Positions 26,490 to 35,203 of a DNA stretch of 46,203 nucleotides are shown here, piece by piece. This DNA comes from Oscillatoriales cyanobacterium RM2_1_1 (GTDB lineage Bacteria; Cyanobacteriota; Cyanobacteriia; Cyanobacteriales; Microcoleaceae), in contig JAAURB010000036.1 in NCBI GenBank assembly GCA_012033335.1, positions 1-46,203 on the forward strand, given 5' to 3'. The first letter of the stretch is position 1; every line of letters begins with the position of its first letter. A program made the position numbers and the translations under genes. A model generated the notes under the pieces. It did no database searches and was not told the DNA's origin. It saw nothing but the letters and a program-made list of their open reading frames with translations.

Positions 26490-26523
26490 CGATTAATACT
26501 TGATTAATACTTGATTAACACTT
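26490..26523 (-). promoter_or_regulatory. Three 11-base direct repeats at the methyltransferase start; Pho-box-like
   Basis: On the plus strand GATTAATACTT (26491-26501), GATTAATACTT (26502-26512), GATTAACACTT (26513-26523). On the coding (minus) strand this gives 8-mers GTTAATCA, ATTAATCA, ATTAATCG separated by AGT. The cyanobacterial SphR (PhoB) box is recalled as 8-base units of the form YTTAAYYW at 3-base spacing; TTAATC fits the core, the first base does not. The binding factor is inference. Confidence 0.4.
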
Positions 26524-26698
26524 AACTCACATCTAACTACCATTTATTTTCGATGAAAAGTGCTTAACTATAAAGTTAGAGCCTGAAATCTTAACTTGAT
26601 TGAAGCTCAGATTATCAGCATCAAAGAACGGCTTTCAGCGAGGGTTGAACGCTCTATCCTCCATTCAGCTAGCATCCTGGCAGAATTAGTCACTATAT

Positions 26699-26750
26699 TT
26701 AGCCGTTATATTGAGTTGTCAACCTTGAAGGTTCGCAATATAACGGCTAA
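26699..26750. repeat. 15-bp perfect inverted repeat with inner palindrome
   Basis: TTAGCCGTTATATTG (26699-26713) is the exact reverse complement of CAATATAACGGCTAA (26736-26750). The 22-base interior contains a second palindrome, AACCTTGAAGGTT (26721-26733). It could be the remains of a miniature inverted-repeat element, a strong RNA hairpin or a dyad operator. Confidence 0.7.
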
Positions 26751-26853
26751 CCTCATGAGTCTGGTTTCACAGCAAATTCAATCAGTTCGTTAAAATCAGA
26801 TTTTGAACCGTTGAGCTGGCGAGGATGTAAGTAGTTGTAATCAATTGTTAAAT

Positions 26854-26875
26854 GGAAGGGGGCCTTGCCCCTTTC
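26854..26875 (+). terminator. GC-rich hairpin
   Basis: GGAAGGGG (26854-26861) pairs with CCCCTTTC (26868-26875), one G-U pair, loop GCCTTG. It is 55 bases upstream of the FAD oxidoreductase start, so it may end an unseen transcript or act as a leader structure. Confidence 0.35.
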
Positions 26876-26929
26876 ACCCTTTATCAATTTTCTAATTAAT
26901 TGCGTCAAGCTACTGACTGAATAACGACC

Positions 26930-28009
26930 ATGGTTAAAGTTGTGATTGTGGGATGTGGAGTGGTGGGGGCAGCGATCGCCTATGAACTCAGCCAGGTGTC
27001 AGGTTTAGAGATTACTGTTGTGGATCAAAATCCGCCAGCCCAGGGTTCAACTGGGGCGGCCTTAGGGGTGTTGGTGGGGATTATCAGTCAAAAAACCAAA
27101 GGGAGAGCCTGGGAATTGCGGGCCCGCAGTATGAAGCGCTATGAAACCTTGGTTCCTGAGGTTGAAGCCCTGACGGGGGAGCGAATTCCCTACAATCGCC
27201 AGGGCATTCTCAATCTCTGCTTTGCTGGGGAAAATTTAGGGGTCTGGGAAAACCTGGCTCAAATTCGGCAGGCTCAAGGCTGGGAGCTGAAATTGCTGAC
27301 CACCGAGCAGGTGCAAGCCCAATACCCTCAGATTAACTGCGATCCGGTAATTGGAGCGGTGTACTCTCCCCAGGATCGCCAGGTTGACCCGGTGAAATTG
27401 ACCCTGGGGTTAATAAAGGCGGCCCAACATCGGGGGGTAAATTTTCAGTTTGGGGTGACGGTGGAGCCTTTACCGGTTCGGGAGCAATCCTCTCAAAACC
27501 CATCCCTCTGTACCTCTGCCGGAACCCTCCGGACAGACTGGGTGATCCTTGCGGCGGGGCTGGGGAGTTCTTCCCTTTCTCCTCAGGCTCCTGAAATTCG
27601 ACCGGTGTTGGGACAAGCGATCCAGGTGCAGTTGGCGCAGGAATTGGGGGAGGATTTGCCGGTGATTACCGGGGAGGATGTTCACATTGTGCCCCTGGGT
27701 GATCAGCAGTACTGGATTGGGGCAACGGTGGAATTTCCAACTCCAACGGGGGAGGTGAAGGCTGATTCGGAAAAATTGGACGGGGTAATGGCCAAGGCTA
27801 GGGCCATATGTCCCGGTTTAGCCCAGGGCGCAATCCTCCGTCAGTGGTCAGGGCTACGGCCGCGCCCGGAGGGTCAGGCGGCTCCGGTGATTGAGCGTTT
27901 GTCTGGCTTCAGTCATGTTTTACTAGCCACCGGGCACTATCGCAATGGGGTGTTGCTAGCCCCCGCCACGGCTCAAATTGTCCGGGAAATCGTAGGTGAA
28001 GGGGCTTAA
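26930..28009 (+). CDS. FAD-dependent amino-acid/glycine oxidase-like enzyme (DAO family)
   Basis: 359 residues. The FAD Rossmann motif is at the N-terminus (VVIVGCGVVGAAIAYELS, then VVDQN). DAO-family marks follow: GSTGAALGVL, GAVYSPQDRQVDPVKLTLGL, WVILAAGLGSSSL, PVLGQAIQV, and a C-terminal GLRPRPEGQAAPVIE...ATGHYRNGVLLAPATA. Similar proteins oxidise glycine, sarcosine or D-amino acids with oxygen; ThiO uses glycine for thiamine synthesis. No thiG/thiS lies nearby, so the substrate stays open. The ATG at 26930 directly precedes the Rossmann strand, as expected. Confidence 0.85.
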   Translation: MVKVVIVGCGVVGAAIAYELSQVSGLEITVVDQNPPAQGSTGAALGVLVGIISQKTKGRAWELRARSMKRYETLVPEVEALTGERIPYNRQGILNLCFAGENLGVWENLAQIRQAQGWELKLLTTEQVQAQYPQINCDPVIGAVYSPQDRQVDPVKLTLGLIKAAQHRGVNFQFGVTVEPLPVREQSSQNPSLCTSAGTLRTDWVILAAGLGSSSLSPQAPEIRPVLGQAIQVQLAQELGEDLPVITGEDVHIVPLGDQQYWIGATVEFPTPTGEVKADSEKLDGVMAKARAICPGLAQGAILRQWSGLRPRPEGQAAPVIERLSGFSHVLLATGHYRNGVLLAPATAQIVREIVGEGA

Positions 28010-28028
28010 TATTGTAATATCCTCTCGA

Positions 28029-28187
28029 ATGAAGAAGACATTATGCAAAAGATTGTCCCTTGTTTGTGGTTCGACAGACGGCATCGCTACTGATTTAGTT
28101 CGTGCAGGGGTTCCTAGAGAGGACATTGTGTTGGCATTTCATGAGCCAAAGATACGACAGTACAGAGATTTTGCAGTTGTATCGTAG
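28029..28187 (+). pseudogene. xisI remnant (fdxN excision controlling factor family)
   Basis: The frame ends in GIATDLVRAGVPREDIVLAF, then HEPKIRQYRDFAVVS, matching the conserved C-terminus of cyanobacterial XisI (G.P..DIVL.FH.P..R.YT.FAV). XisI proteins are ~110 residues; only the last ~40 are intact here. Upstream of STDGIA the sequence leaves the family, and a neighbouring frame shows KIVPCLWFD, resembling decayed KIW...D. No xisH is next to it. It overlaps the end of the FAD enzyme gene only if an early start is used. XisH/XisI pairs are widespread accessory genes; this one is dead and marks the left edge of the accessory region. Confidence 0.75.
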
Positions 28188-28350
28188 TAACGGCGCAGAC
28201 TAACAATACGTTGGTGCGAACGGGATGACGGTTGTCGGTGAGTATCAAAAGCTACTTGCTGCCGCAAAACTTCACCGTGAGCTATTCTGATGAAATAGTG
28301 GCGCTGCTATCCACTTCTATACTCCAATAGTATGAGAAACGCTGTAAAAC

Positions 28351-30360
28351 ATGAGCTTATCAAATGCCGAAATTAAACTCCATCAACAGATTGATCAATA
28401 TCTGAAACAATCTCAGTTTGAGCAAGGGATTGAAAGCTGCTATCAATATCTGAAGAACTATGCACCACGTGTTTCCATCCTGAGAGCCTTAGGAATCAGT
28501 TATCAGCATCAATCTGACGTTCAGCAGGCATTTTACTGGTATACAAAAGCTCTGGAAATTCAACCGGATGCGGTTGAAATCTATACTGATTTAGGGAATT
28601 ATTATTTTCAATCTCAGCAATGGTCGGATGCAGCCACTCTCTATCAAGTTGTCAATCGACTGCAACCTTCCAGCCAGGCATTGTATCATTTAGGGCATAC
28701 ATTTATTCAGCTAAAACAGTGGGAGAGTGCAGTTCAAGTCTTTCAAAATCTGGTTCAGCTAAAACCGGATGCCCATGAAGTCTACTACAGCTTGGGTCAT
28801 ATTTTTAGCCAGCTTCAATCCTGGAATGATGCGTTAGTAGCTTATCAAAAAGCTACTCAAATTCAGCCCGACCACTGTTGGTATCATTATGAATTGGGCA
28901 ATACTTTAACTCAGCTCAAAAAATTTGATCAAGCTATTTTGAGTTATAAGCAAGCGATTCAAATTGATCCTCATCAGGATTGGTTTTATCAAAATCTGGC
29001 CGAGGCTTTTTCCCAGATCAATCAATTTGACCAGTCTATTCAGGCTTATCAGCAAGCCATTCGGATTCAGCCTCAAAGTTGGTATTATCTTGCTACTGGC
29101 AAGGTATTAATTTGTCAACAAAAATGGGAAGAGGCTATTCAGTATCTGGTGCAATCCCTAAGTTTAAAGCCAGATGAATATGAGGTATTTGTGCAGTTGG
29201 GGAATATTCTAAGTGCTTGGGGTGATCCCCTGGCTAGTTTAAAATGCCAGACTGAAATCAAATTGCCCGATAGTTTTCTAGAAAAATATTTTAAATTGCC
29301 GCAAAATTGGCAGACCAGTTTAGCGATAGAAAGCTCTATCAGTCTAACTCGGATTTATCCCGAAGATCACGCTAATTTATCTCCAGCAAAAACCCTATCT
29401 AGCCAGGAACATCCCCTCTTTCAAGTTCAAGCCGTTCAGTCTTTCGCCCCATCGGTTGCTGTGATTCCCCAGGGAAGAGTTTGGGCAGATGCTTTAAATA
29501 TTGCAGTCTTGAATGTCAATAATCAAATTATTTCTGAGCTTTCTCAAGGATGTGGAGAAATCATATTTTCCATAGAGAAACGGGCTCGACCCCAATCAAT
29601 TTCGGGCAGAATTGCTTTATTATCAGTACAGTTTGGTCTGGTTTATTATCACTGGATTTTAGATGTGCTCCCTCGATTCCATCTCCTGAGTCAACTTGGC
29701 TACTTATTCAATACAATTGATGGATTTGTTGTGAATCAATATGACTACCCCTATGAAAAAGAATCCTTGGAACTTCTTGGTATTCCCCAGAATAAAATTA
29801 TTGAGAGTCGCACTCTTTCCGCCATTCAAACTACTGAATTAATTGTCCCATTTTGGCCTTCGCAGCCGTCAATTAAACCCCCAATTTGGGCTATCAAATT
29901 TTTAAGAGATACATTTCTTCCCTATGCTTTGGCTGGCTCTAGTTTTAGATCGGATTGTCTTTATATCAGTCGGAAAAATGCTTCCTGTAGACGATTAACT
30001 AATGAATCTGAGGTAATTAATTTATTGCAGAAGTATCACTTTAAAGCAGTTCAGTTGGAGCAATTTTCTTTGAGAGAGCAAATTGCTATTTTGCAGCAAG
30101 CTCGGACAGTTGTTTCAGCCCACGGTTCTGGACTCACAAATATTGTTTTCTGTAATCCTGGAACCAAAATCGTTGAAATTTTGAGCCCGATTTGGATCAA
30201 CTCCTGTTACTGGCATCTCAGTAGTTTATCCGGGCTTGACTATTATTATTTGTTGGGGGAAGTTGATGAAGAATCAGTATCTACATCGGTGAATCGCCAG
30301 GACTTCAGGGTAGATTTGAGTGCTTTAGCTCAAGTTCTTCAGCTTGCTCAGATCAGTTAG
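28351..30360 (+). CDS. TPR array fused to a family-61 glycosyltransferase
   Basis: 669 residues. Residues ~1-290 are seven or eight tetratricopeptide repeats (for example QLKQWESAVQVFQNLVQLKP, with W/A/Y/P at the TPR positions). Residues ~370-640 form a GT61 (DUF563) domain: LLSVQFGLVYYHWILDVLPR with the YHW..D motif, LYISRKNA, and SAHGSGLTNIVFCNPGTKI near residue 588. GT61 enzymes transfer pentoses or hexoses to glycans. No signal peptide is seen, so it likely acts at the cytoplasmic face. It is the first gene of a plus-strand run, 114 bases before a second TPR protein. Codon use is AT-richer than in the preceding genes, fitting transfer. Confidence 0.83.
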   Translation: MSLSNAEIKLHQQIDQYLKQSQFEQGIESCYQYLKNYAPRVSILRALGISYQHQSDVQQAFYWYTKALEIQPDAVEIYTDLGNYYFQSQQWSDAATLYQVVNRLQPSSQALYHLGHTFIQLKQWESAVQVFQNLVQLKPDAHEVYYSLGHIFSQLQSWNDALVAYQKATQIQPDHCWYHYELGNTLTQLKKFDQAILSYKQAIQIDPHQDWFYQNLAEAFSQINQFDQSIQAYQQAIRIQPQSWYYLATGKVLICQQKWEEAIQYLVQSLSLKPDEYEVFVQLGNILSAWGDPLASLKCQTEIKLPDSFLEKYFKLPQNWQTSLAIESSISLTRIYPEDHANLSPAKTLSSQEHPLFQVQAVQSFAPSVAVIPQGRVWADALNIAVLNVNNQIISELSQGCGEIIFSIEKRARPQSISGRIALLSVQFGLVYYHWILDVLPRFHLLSQLGYLFNTIDGFVVNQYDYPYEKESLELLGIPQNKIIESRTLSAIQTTELIVPFWPSQPSIKPPIWAIKFLRDTFLPYALAGSSFRSDCLYISRKNASCRRLTNESEVINLLQKYHFKAVQLEQFSLREQIAILQQARTVVSAHGSGLTNIVFCNPGTKIVEILSPIWINSCYWHLSSLSGLDYYYLLGEVDEESVSTSVNRQDFRVDLSALAQVLQLAQIS

Positions 30361-30473
30361 TGGACTAATCAGGGCTTTTTTATGTTAGGGTCTAGATTGT
30401 TAATTGGATTGTTGATCAGTTTGCTGATTAGCTTATAAAATTAGAGGTAGATGAATTTAAGGTCAATCTCTCT

Positions 30474-32489
30474 GTGCAACCAAAGCCTGATTTGCAAGCA
30501 GCTTTTAAGCAATTTTATGACCAGATCAGAACCTATCTGGAGCAAAAACTATTCAATGAAGCAGGGATTTTATGCCAGCAGTTTTTGCTTCAGTATCCTA
30601 ATAGCGCTGAAGCCCATCAAATTTCAGGAATTATTGCCCAGAACCAGGGGGATTTTCAAGGGGCCCTGAACGCCTATCAAAAAGCCCTAGAAATCAGACC
30701 AGACTTTACAACGGCTTACATTAATTTGGGCAATTTATACACCCAGCAGAAAAATTGGCATGATGCAATTTTTACTTATCAAACCGCATTGCGGCTTTCC
30801 CCCAGTTTACCCTCAGTCTATCTCCAATTGGGGAAAGCTTTTAGTCATCTGAATCGATGGCAAGAAGCCGCGATCGCCTATGAACATGCGATTCAACTCA
30901 AGGCAAATTTACCTGAATCTCATCTGGGTTTGGGTTTGGCCTTGGCTCAACAAGGACAATGGCAACGGGCAATTTCAGCCTACGAAAAATGTTTAAAATT
31001 CCAGCCCAACTATGCTGCGGCCTATCAAAAATTAGGGGATGCCTGGTTTAAACTGCAACGGTGGGAGTCGGCAATTTCAGCTTACCAAACGCTACTGAAA
31101 CTCAGACCCAAATCAGTTTGGGCTTATCAACATTTGGGGAAGCTTTGGATTCATCAACAGCAATGGGATCAAGCTGTTCTAGCTTGTCAGAAAGCGATTG
31201 AACTCAATCCTGATTCGGCCTGGTCTTATAGCAATTTGGCCGATGCTCTGGTTGAAAAACAGGAATTTACAGCAGCGACCTTGGCTTATTTGAAGGCAGT
31301 TCAGATTCAGCCCAGTCGATTTCAGCCCGGGGTACTCAATACTATTTACCGCAACTTAGGAAATGCCATAAGACAACAATTACAAGTTTATCCTGAACCT
31401 CAACTAGAGCAGCTAACCGAGCAATATTACTATATTTTTAAATCCTATATTTTCCAATCGGGTTCGGGACTAGAAAAATTAGTTCCAGCCAATTTGATAA
31501 ATCCTTTAAAGTTTAGTTTTATAACAGTTAAATCCTATTTGGAGTTGGCTGATTCTTTGACGAAAACTAGTCAATTTGAAGCGGCGACCCTCTTATGTCA
31601 AGTATTGCTTAAGTTCCAGCCCGATCAGTTAGAAATTCGGACAGAAATTTGGATGGAAGTTCAAGCAGAAATCCAGACTCGACTCAGCCAGTTGATCCAA
31701 AACCAAGCAGTTTTTAAACAGCAGTTAGAAACTTACTATGATAAAATCAAGCGTTACCCAAATGAACCAACTGCCTATCAAGCCATTGGCAATTTTTTGA
31801 CGGATCAAGGACGGGAGCAGGAAGCCATTTCCTACCATCAAAAGTCGTTATTATTGCAGGGTTGGTCGCTGAGTAAAACTCGGCACTATCAATTTACCCG
31901 GGATTGGTTTAGTCCAAATATGCCAATTTGGCAAGAACATCTAGCCAACTTAGCGAACCGGGCCAATATTCAAGTTTTAGAGATTGGGAGCTTTCAAGGA
32001 ATGTCAACCTGCTGGTTACTGGATCATATCCTAACGCATCCTACAGCCAGAATTACCTGCATTGATCCCTATTTTAAGCCAGAATTTACCCCTAATTTAG
32101 TCAGGACTGGAGTTCCTGATAAGGTCATGCCATTAATTGGGTATTCTCAGGATATTTTGGGAACTTTGGATCCAGAAACCTACGATCTAATTTATATTGA
32201 TGGTTGTCATCTGGCTTCAGTCGCCCTGCAAGATGCTTTATTGTCCTGGCCTTTGGCAAAAGTTGAGGGATTGATAATTTTTGATGACTATAATGTACTG
32301 GAGCAAGACAATCCTGAACAAACGGCAAAGTTTGGTATCGATCAATTTCTTCAGCTTGTAGAAACTGAAATCAAGATTCTATCTCAGGATTATCAATTAA
32401 TCATTCAAAAGCAGTCCCCTGGTTTCACCCCAGCAGAAATTGCCCACCACCTCAGTCAAATTCCCCAGGACGATCAGTTGCGATGGTAG
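30474..32489 (+). CDS. TPR array fused to a SAM-dependent methyltransferase
   Basis: 671 residues from a GTG at 30474 (no in-frame ATG nearby; ribosome binding site weak). Residues ~5-290 are TPRs of the same style as the preceding protein (repeats like YQKALEIRPDFTTAYINLGN), a looser helical part with one more TPR reaches ~470, and ~490-640 form a Rossmann methyltransferase: VLEIGSFQGMST at ~500, ITCIDPYF, DLIYIDGCHLASVALQDALL and LIIFDDYN (Methyltransf_24-like). Such enzymes often methylate sugars or polysaccharide ends. The stop overlaps the start of the next gene by 7 bases, so the two are coupled. Confidence 0.82.
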   Translation: MQPKPDLQAAFKQFYDQIRTYLEQKLFNEAGILCQQFLLQYPNSAEAHQISGIIAQNQGDFQGALNAYQKALEIRPDFTTAYINLGNLYTQQKNWHDAIFTYQTALRLSPSLPSVYLQLGKAFSHLNRWQEAAIAYEHAIQLKANLPESHLGLGLALAQQGQWQRAISAYEKCLKFQPNYAAAYQKLGDAWFKLQRWESAISAYQTLLKLRPKSVWAYQHLGKLWIHQQQWDQAVLACQKAIELNPDSAWSYSNLADALVEKQEFTAATLAYLKAVQIQPSRFQPGVLNTIYRNLGNAIRQQLQVYPEPQLEQLTEQYYYIFKSYIFQSGSGLEKLVPANLINPLKFSFITVKSYLELADSLTKTSQFEAATLLCQVLLKFQPDQLEIRTEIWMEVQAEIQTRLSQLIQNQAVFKQQLETYYDKIKRYPNEPTAYQAIGNFLTDQGREQEAISYHQKSLLLQGWSLSKTRHYQFTRDWFSPNMPIWQEHLANLANRANIQVLEIGSFQGMSTCWLLDHILTHPTARITCIDPYFKPEFTPNLVRTGVPDKVMPLIGYSQDILGTLDPETYDLIYIDGCHLASVALQDALLSWPLAKVEGLIIFDDYNVLEQDNPEQTAKFGIDQFLQLVETEIKILSQDYQLIIQKQSPGFTPAEIAHHLSQIPQDDQLRW

Positions 32490-33904
32490 ACCAGCAGAAA
32501 ACATCAAGAGAGTATCTCATCGAAGGCAATACTTTGTTGGAAAACAAGGATGTGTATGGGGCGATCGCCTGTTACCAACGAAGCACTCAGCTCGAACCTA
32601 GCTTACCTGAAACCCACCACAATCTGGGAGAAGCATTTAGTCAATTGGAACGTTGGGAAGAAGCTATTTCCAGCTATCAACGGGCTGTTCAGCTCAATCC
32701 TGATCTGGCTATTACCTATCAACGATTGGCAGATATTCTGGATAAGCTACAACAGTGGGAAGCCGCTATCCAAGCTTATCAAACTAGTTTTGACCTGCAG
32801 CCCGATTCATTTCAAGCCTGCCATAAATTGGCACAACTTTTATTACAACAAGGCCAAACTCAAAGGGCAATTGATTACTATTTGATTGCCATCAAGCTAC
32901 AACCTTTTTTTCAATGGTCTTACTGGAATTTATGGAATATTTTAGCTCAAAATCATCGTTTGCAAGAGGCTGTTGATCTCTATCGGATAGCCTTGGAAAA
33001 TTATCCAGATTCTCCTCTGGTAGAATTAAACTTGGGCGATGCCCTAACTCGTCAAGGCAAGCTTTCCCAGGCGATTTCCTGCTATGAACGATCAAGCTAC
33101 AAAAAACTCCAGCAAATTGCTCCTGAAACGGTGGAAAAGTTCTGGGATATCGAGCAGCGCTTGATGCCTCAATTTATCATTATTGGCGTGCAAAAAGGAG
33201 GAACGACCTCTCTCTATCGCTATCTCAGTGAACATCCTCAAGTTGTACCTGCGATAAAAAAAGAGATCCATTTCTGGAATCACCATTACAAGCGCGGTTT
33301 AGACTGGTATTTGTCCCATTTTCCTAAACTGAGCACCGATCAGCAACTTTTTATCACGGGAGAAGCCAGCCCCAATTATTTTGAAGATGTCACCGTTGCC
33401 GAACGGATTTATCAAGCTTTTCCCCAGATGAAATTGATTCTACTTTTGCGCAATCCGGTAGATCGGGCAGTTTCCCAATATTATCATTGGATGCGATTGG
33501 GCACAGAAAAAAATACCTTAGAAGCAGCCATTGAGACTGAGATGGAGTTGCTGGGGGACTATCCGCAATCAACTACTTTAAACTCTGCATACTGGCAGCT
33601 TTCTTCTAAGTATTTATGGCGGGGAATTTATGGTGTTTTCCTGAAACAATGGCTGGACATTTTTCCCAGGGAACAACTTTTGATTTTGAGCAGCGAAGAG
33701 TTTTATCAACACCCCCAATCCATTTTGGAGCAGGTTTTTGAATTTTTAGGGTTGTCCCCCTATGTCCTGCCTGAATATCACGTTTATAACCAGGGATTTT
33801 ATCAGCCAATGCCAGAGGCAGTCCGAGGTAAATTAACCGACTATTTTGCCCCCCATAATCAAGATTTAGCTGAGTTATTGGGATTTCATCTAAACTGGAG
33901 CTAG
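32483..33904 (+). CDS. TPR array fused to a sulfotransferase
   Basis: 473 residues. Residues ~10-205 are about five TPRs (LGEAFSQLERWEEAISSYQR and similar). Residues ~228-470 are a Sulfotransfer domain: the PAPS 5'-phosphosulfate loop IIGVQKGGTTSLYRYL (235-242), KEIHFWNHH, and the 3'-phosphate segment LLLRNPVDRAVSQYYH with Arg323 and Ser331. It should move sulfate from PAPS to a sugar hydroxyl; heparan-type sulfotransferases share this pattern. The ATG overlaps the upstream gene by 7 bases; the next gene begins 37 bases on. With the GT61 and methyltransferase proteins it forms a trio with a common TPR front end. Confidence 0.86.
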   Translation: MVDQQKTSREYLIEGNTLLENKDVYGAIACYQRSTQLEPSLPETHHNLGEAFSQLERWEEAISSYQRAVQLNPDLAITYQRLADILDKLQQWEAAIQAYQTSFDLQPDSFQACHKLAQLLLQQGQTQRAIDYYLIAIKLQPFFQWSYWNLWNILAQNHRLQEAVDLYRIALENYPDSPLVELNLGDALTRQGKLSQAISCYERSSYKKLQQIAPETVEKFWDIEQRLMPQFIIIGVQKGGTTSLYRYLSEHPQVVPAIKKEIHFWNHHYKRGLDWYLSHFPKLSTDQQLFITGEASPNYFEDVTVAERIYQAFPQMKLILLLRNPVDRAVSQYYHWMRLGTEKNTLEAAIETEMELLGDYPQSTTLNSAYWQLSSKYLWRGIYGVFLKQWLDIFPREQLLILSSEEFYQHPQSILEQVFEFLGLSPYVLPEYHVYNQGFYQPMPEAVRGKLTDYFAPHNQDLAELLGFHLNWS

Positions 33905-33941
33905 TCTGGCTTTATCTACCTCCATCTGTTCTATCTTTAAT

Positions 33942-35192
33942 ATGGCTTCCATTGCTCGCAAGAACCTGTTTGAAGACATTCCCCGATTTTTGGCGGCTCA
34001 GGCTGGCATTATGTTTGCCGTGGGTCTGGTGACGATTCAGAATGGGATTCTCAATGGCTTTGTCAAATCTTCGTCTCTGATTATTGACAATTCCCAGGCG
34101 GATATCTGGGTTGCTTCTGAGGACATGATTCATCTGGAGCTAACCCTACCTCTGGCTTTGGAGCAAATGTTACAAACTCGGGAGGTTGAAGGGGTAGAAC
34201 AAGCTGAGGCTTTGATTTTTCGTAGCGCTCGCTGGCGAGATCCAGTAGACAATCAGATCAATGCCGTGACGGTGGTGGGTTCTGATCCCAACGGTCAGCT
34301 TTTTGGCCCCTGGAATATCATTGCGGGCGATCGCCAATCCTTGAAAGAACCCTACGGCATCATAGTAGACGAGAGCAATCTAGAGTCCCTGCGGGTGAGT
34401 AAAATTGGGGATATCGCCACAATTGGGGGTCTGGAAGCTCGGATTGTCGGGATTACCTCCGGAACTCAGCCCATCGTCAGCAATAAGCTGGTATTCACTT
34501 CCCTCAAAAATGCCAATGCCTATGTCAATGCTCAACTCCAAACCCGCAGTCAATGCAAACTGGAGCAGGGTGACCTGAAGTGTGTCAATACATTTGAAGA
34601 TAAGAACCCGGTGGAATCTGAAATCGTCTCCTCTGCCCCCAAGCCCCTAACAGCTACGGATCCGATTACATTTATTCTGGTCAAAGCCAAGCCGGGTCAG
34701 GATTTACAAGCTCTGAAACAGCGGATCGAAGAATCTATTCCTAAGGTAAAGGCTTATACCACAGTAGAAATGTCAGACCTGACCCGTACCTACTGGAAAC
34801 AGCGGACGGGGGTTGGTTTTGCGTTGAGTTTGGGGGCGGGGGTCGGCATCCTGGTGGGAATTATCGTGGTGGCTCAGATTCTGTACTCCTCTGTAGTGGA
34901 TCATATTCGGGAATTTGGCACGTTGAAAGCCATGGGAGCCCCGGACTCGATTATCTATGGGGTGATTCTCGAACAAGCCTGGTGGATGGCGCTGCTGGGA
35001 TATATTCCTGGAATGATCTTGTGCTTTGGAGTAACGCTCTGGGCCTCGGCAACCCAGGGAATTTTGATTCTGATTACTCCGCTTTCTGCGGTGGGGGTGT
35101 TTGGCTTAACGATTGTCATGTGCATTGGCTCGGCATTTTTTGCCATCCAAAAAGTCACCCGAGTTGATCCGGCTATTGTTTTTAAGGCTTAG
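33942..35192 (+). CDS. DevC-type ABC transporter permease (FtsX/MacB fold)
   Basis: 416 residues. One membrane span near the N-terminus (AAQAGIMFAVGLVTIQNGIL), a ~240-residue periplasmic part (QADIWVASEDMIHLE, GPWNIIAGDRQSLKEP), then three C-terminal spans with the FtsX-like core FGTLKAMGAPDSIIYGVILEQAWW. DevC works with DevA (ATPase) and DevB (membrane fusion) to export glycolipids or glycans via TolC. No devA or devB gene is nearby, so it must use partners encoded elsewhere. It lies 37 bases after the TPR-sulfotransferase and 11 bases before the acetyltransferase gene, suggesting one operon. Confidence 0.82.
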   Translation: MASIARKNLFEDIPRFLAAQAGIMFAVGLVTIQNGILNGFVKSSSLIIDNSQADIWVASEDMIHLELTLPLALEQMLQTREVEGVEQAEALIFRSARWRDPVDNQINAVTVVGSDPNGQLFGPWNIIAGDRQSLKEPYGIIVDESNLESLRVSKIGDIATIGGLEARIVGITSGTQPIVSNKLVFTSLKNANAYVNAQLQTRSQCKLEQGDLKCVNTFEDKNPVESEIVSSAPKPLTATDPITFILVKAKPGQDLQALKQRIEESIPKVKAYTTVEMSDLTRTYWKQRTGVGFALSLGAGVGILVGIIVVAQILYSSVVDHIREFGTLKAMGAPDSIIYGVILEQAWWMALLGYIPGMILCFGVTLWASATQGILILITPLSAVGVFGLTIVMCIGSAFFAIQKVTRVDPAIVFKA

Positions 35193-35203
35193 GGTTCAAT
35201 CCG

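Larger units (their letters stand above)
26524..26929. other. Intergenic region with large inverted repeat and hairpin
   Basis: About 400 bases between the divergent methyltransferase and oxidoreductase genes. It holds the inverted repeat at 26699-26750 and a GC-rich hairpin at 26854-26875. A 65-codon frame (26596-26793, TTG start) covers the inverted repeat; its amphipathic sequence matches no family and I do not call it a gene. Confidence 0.4.

Noticed and set aside
26596-26793. 65-codon frame over the inverted repeat
   Set aside because: TTG start, no Shine-Dalgarno, and the frame is explained in part by the palindrome.
28188-28260. attC-like stretch GACTAACAATACGTTGGTGCG after the xisI remnant
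   Set aside because: The right-hand GTTRRRY partner is not convincing and there is no integrase or second site; likely chance.
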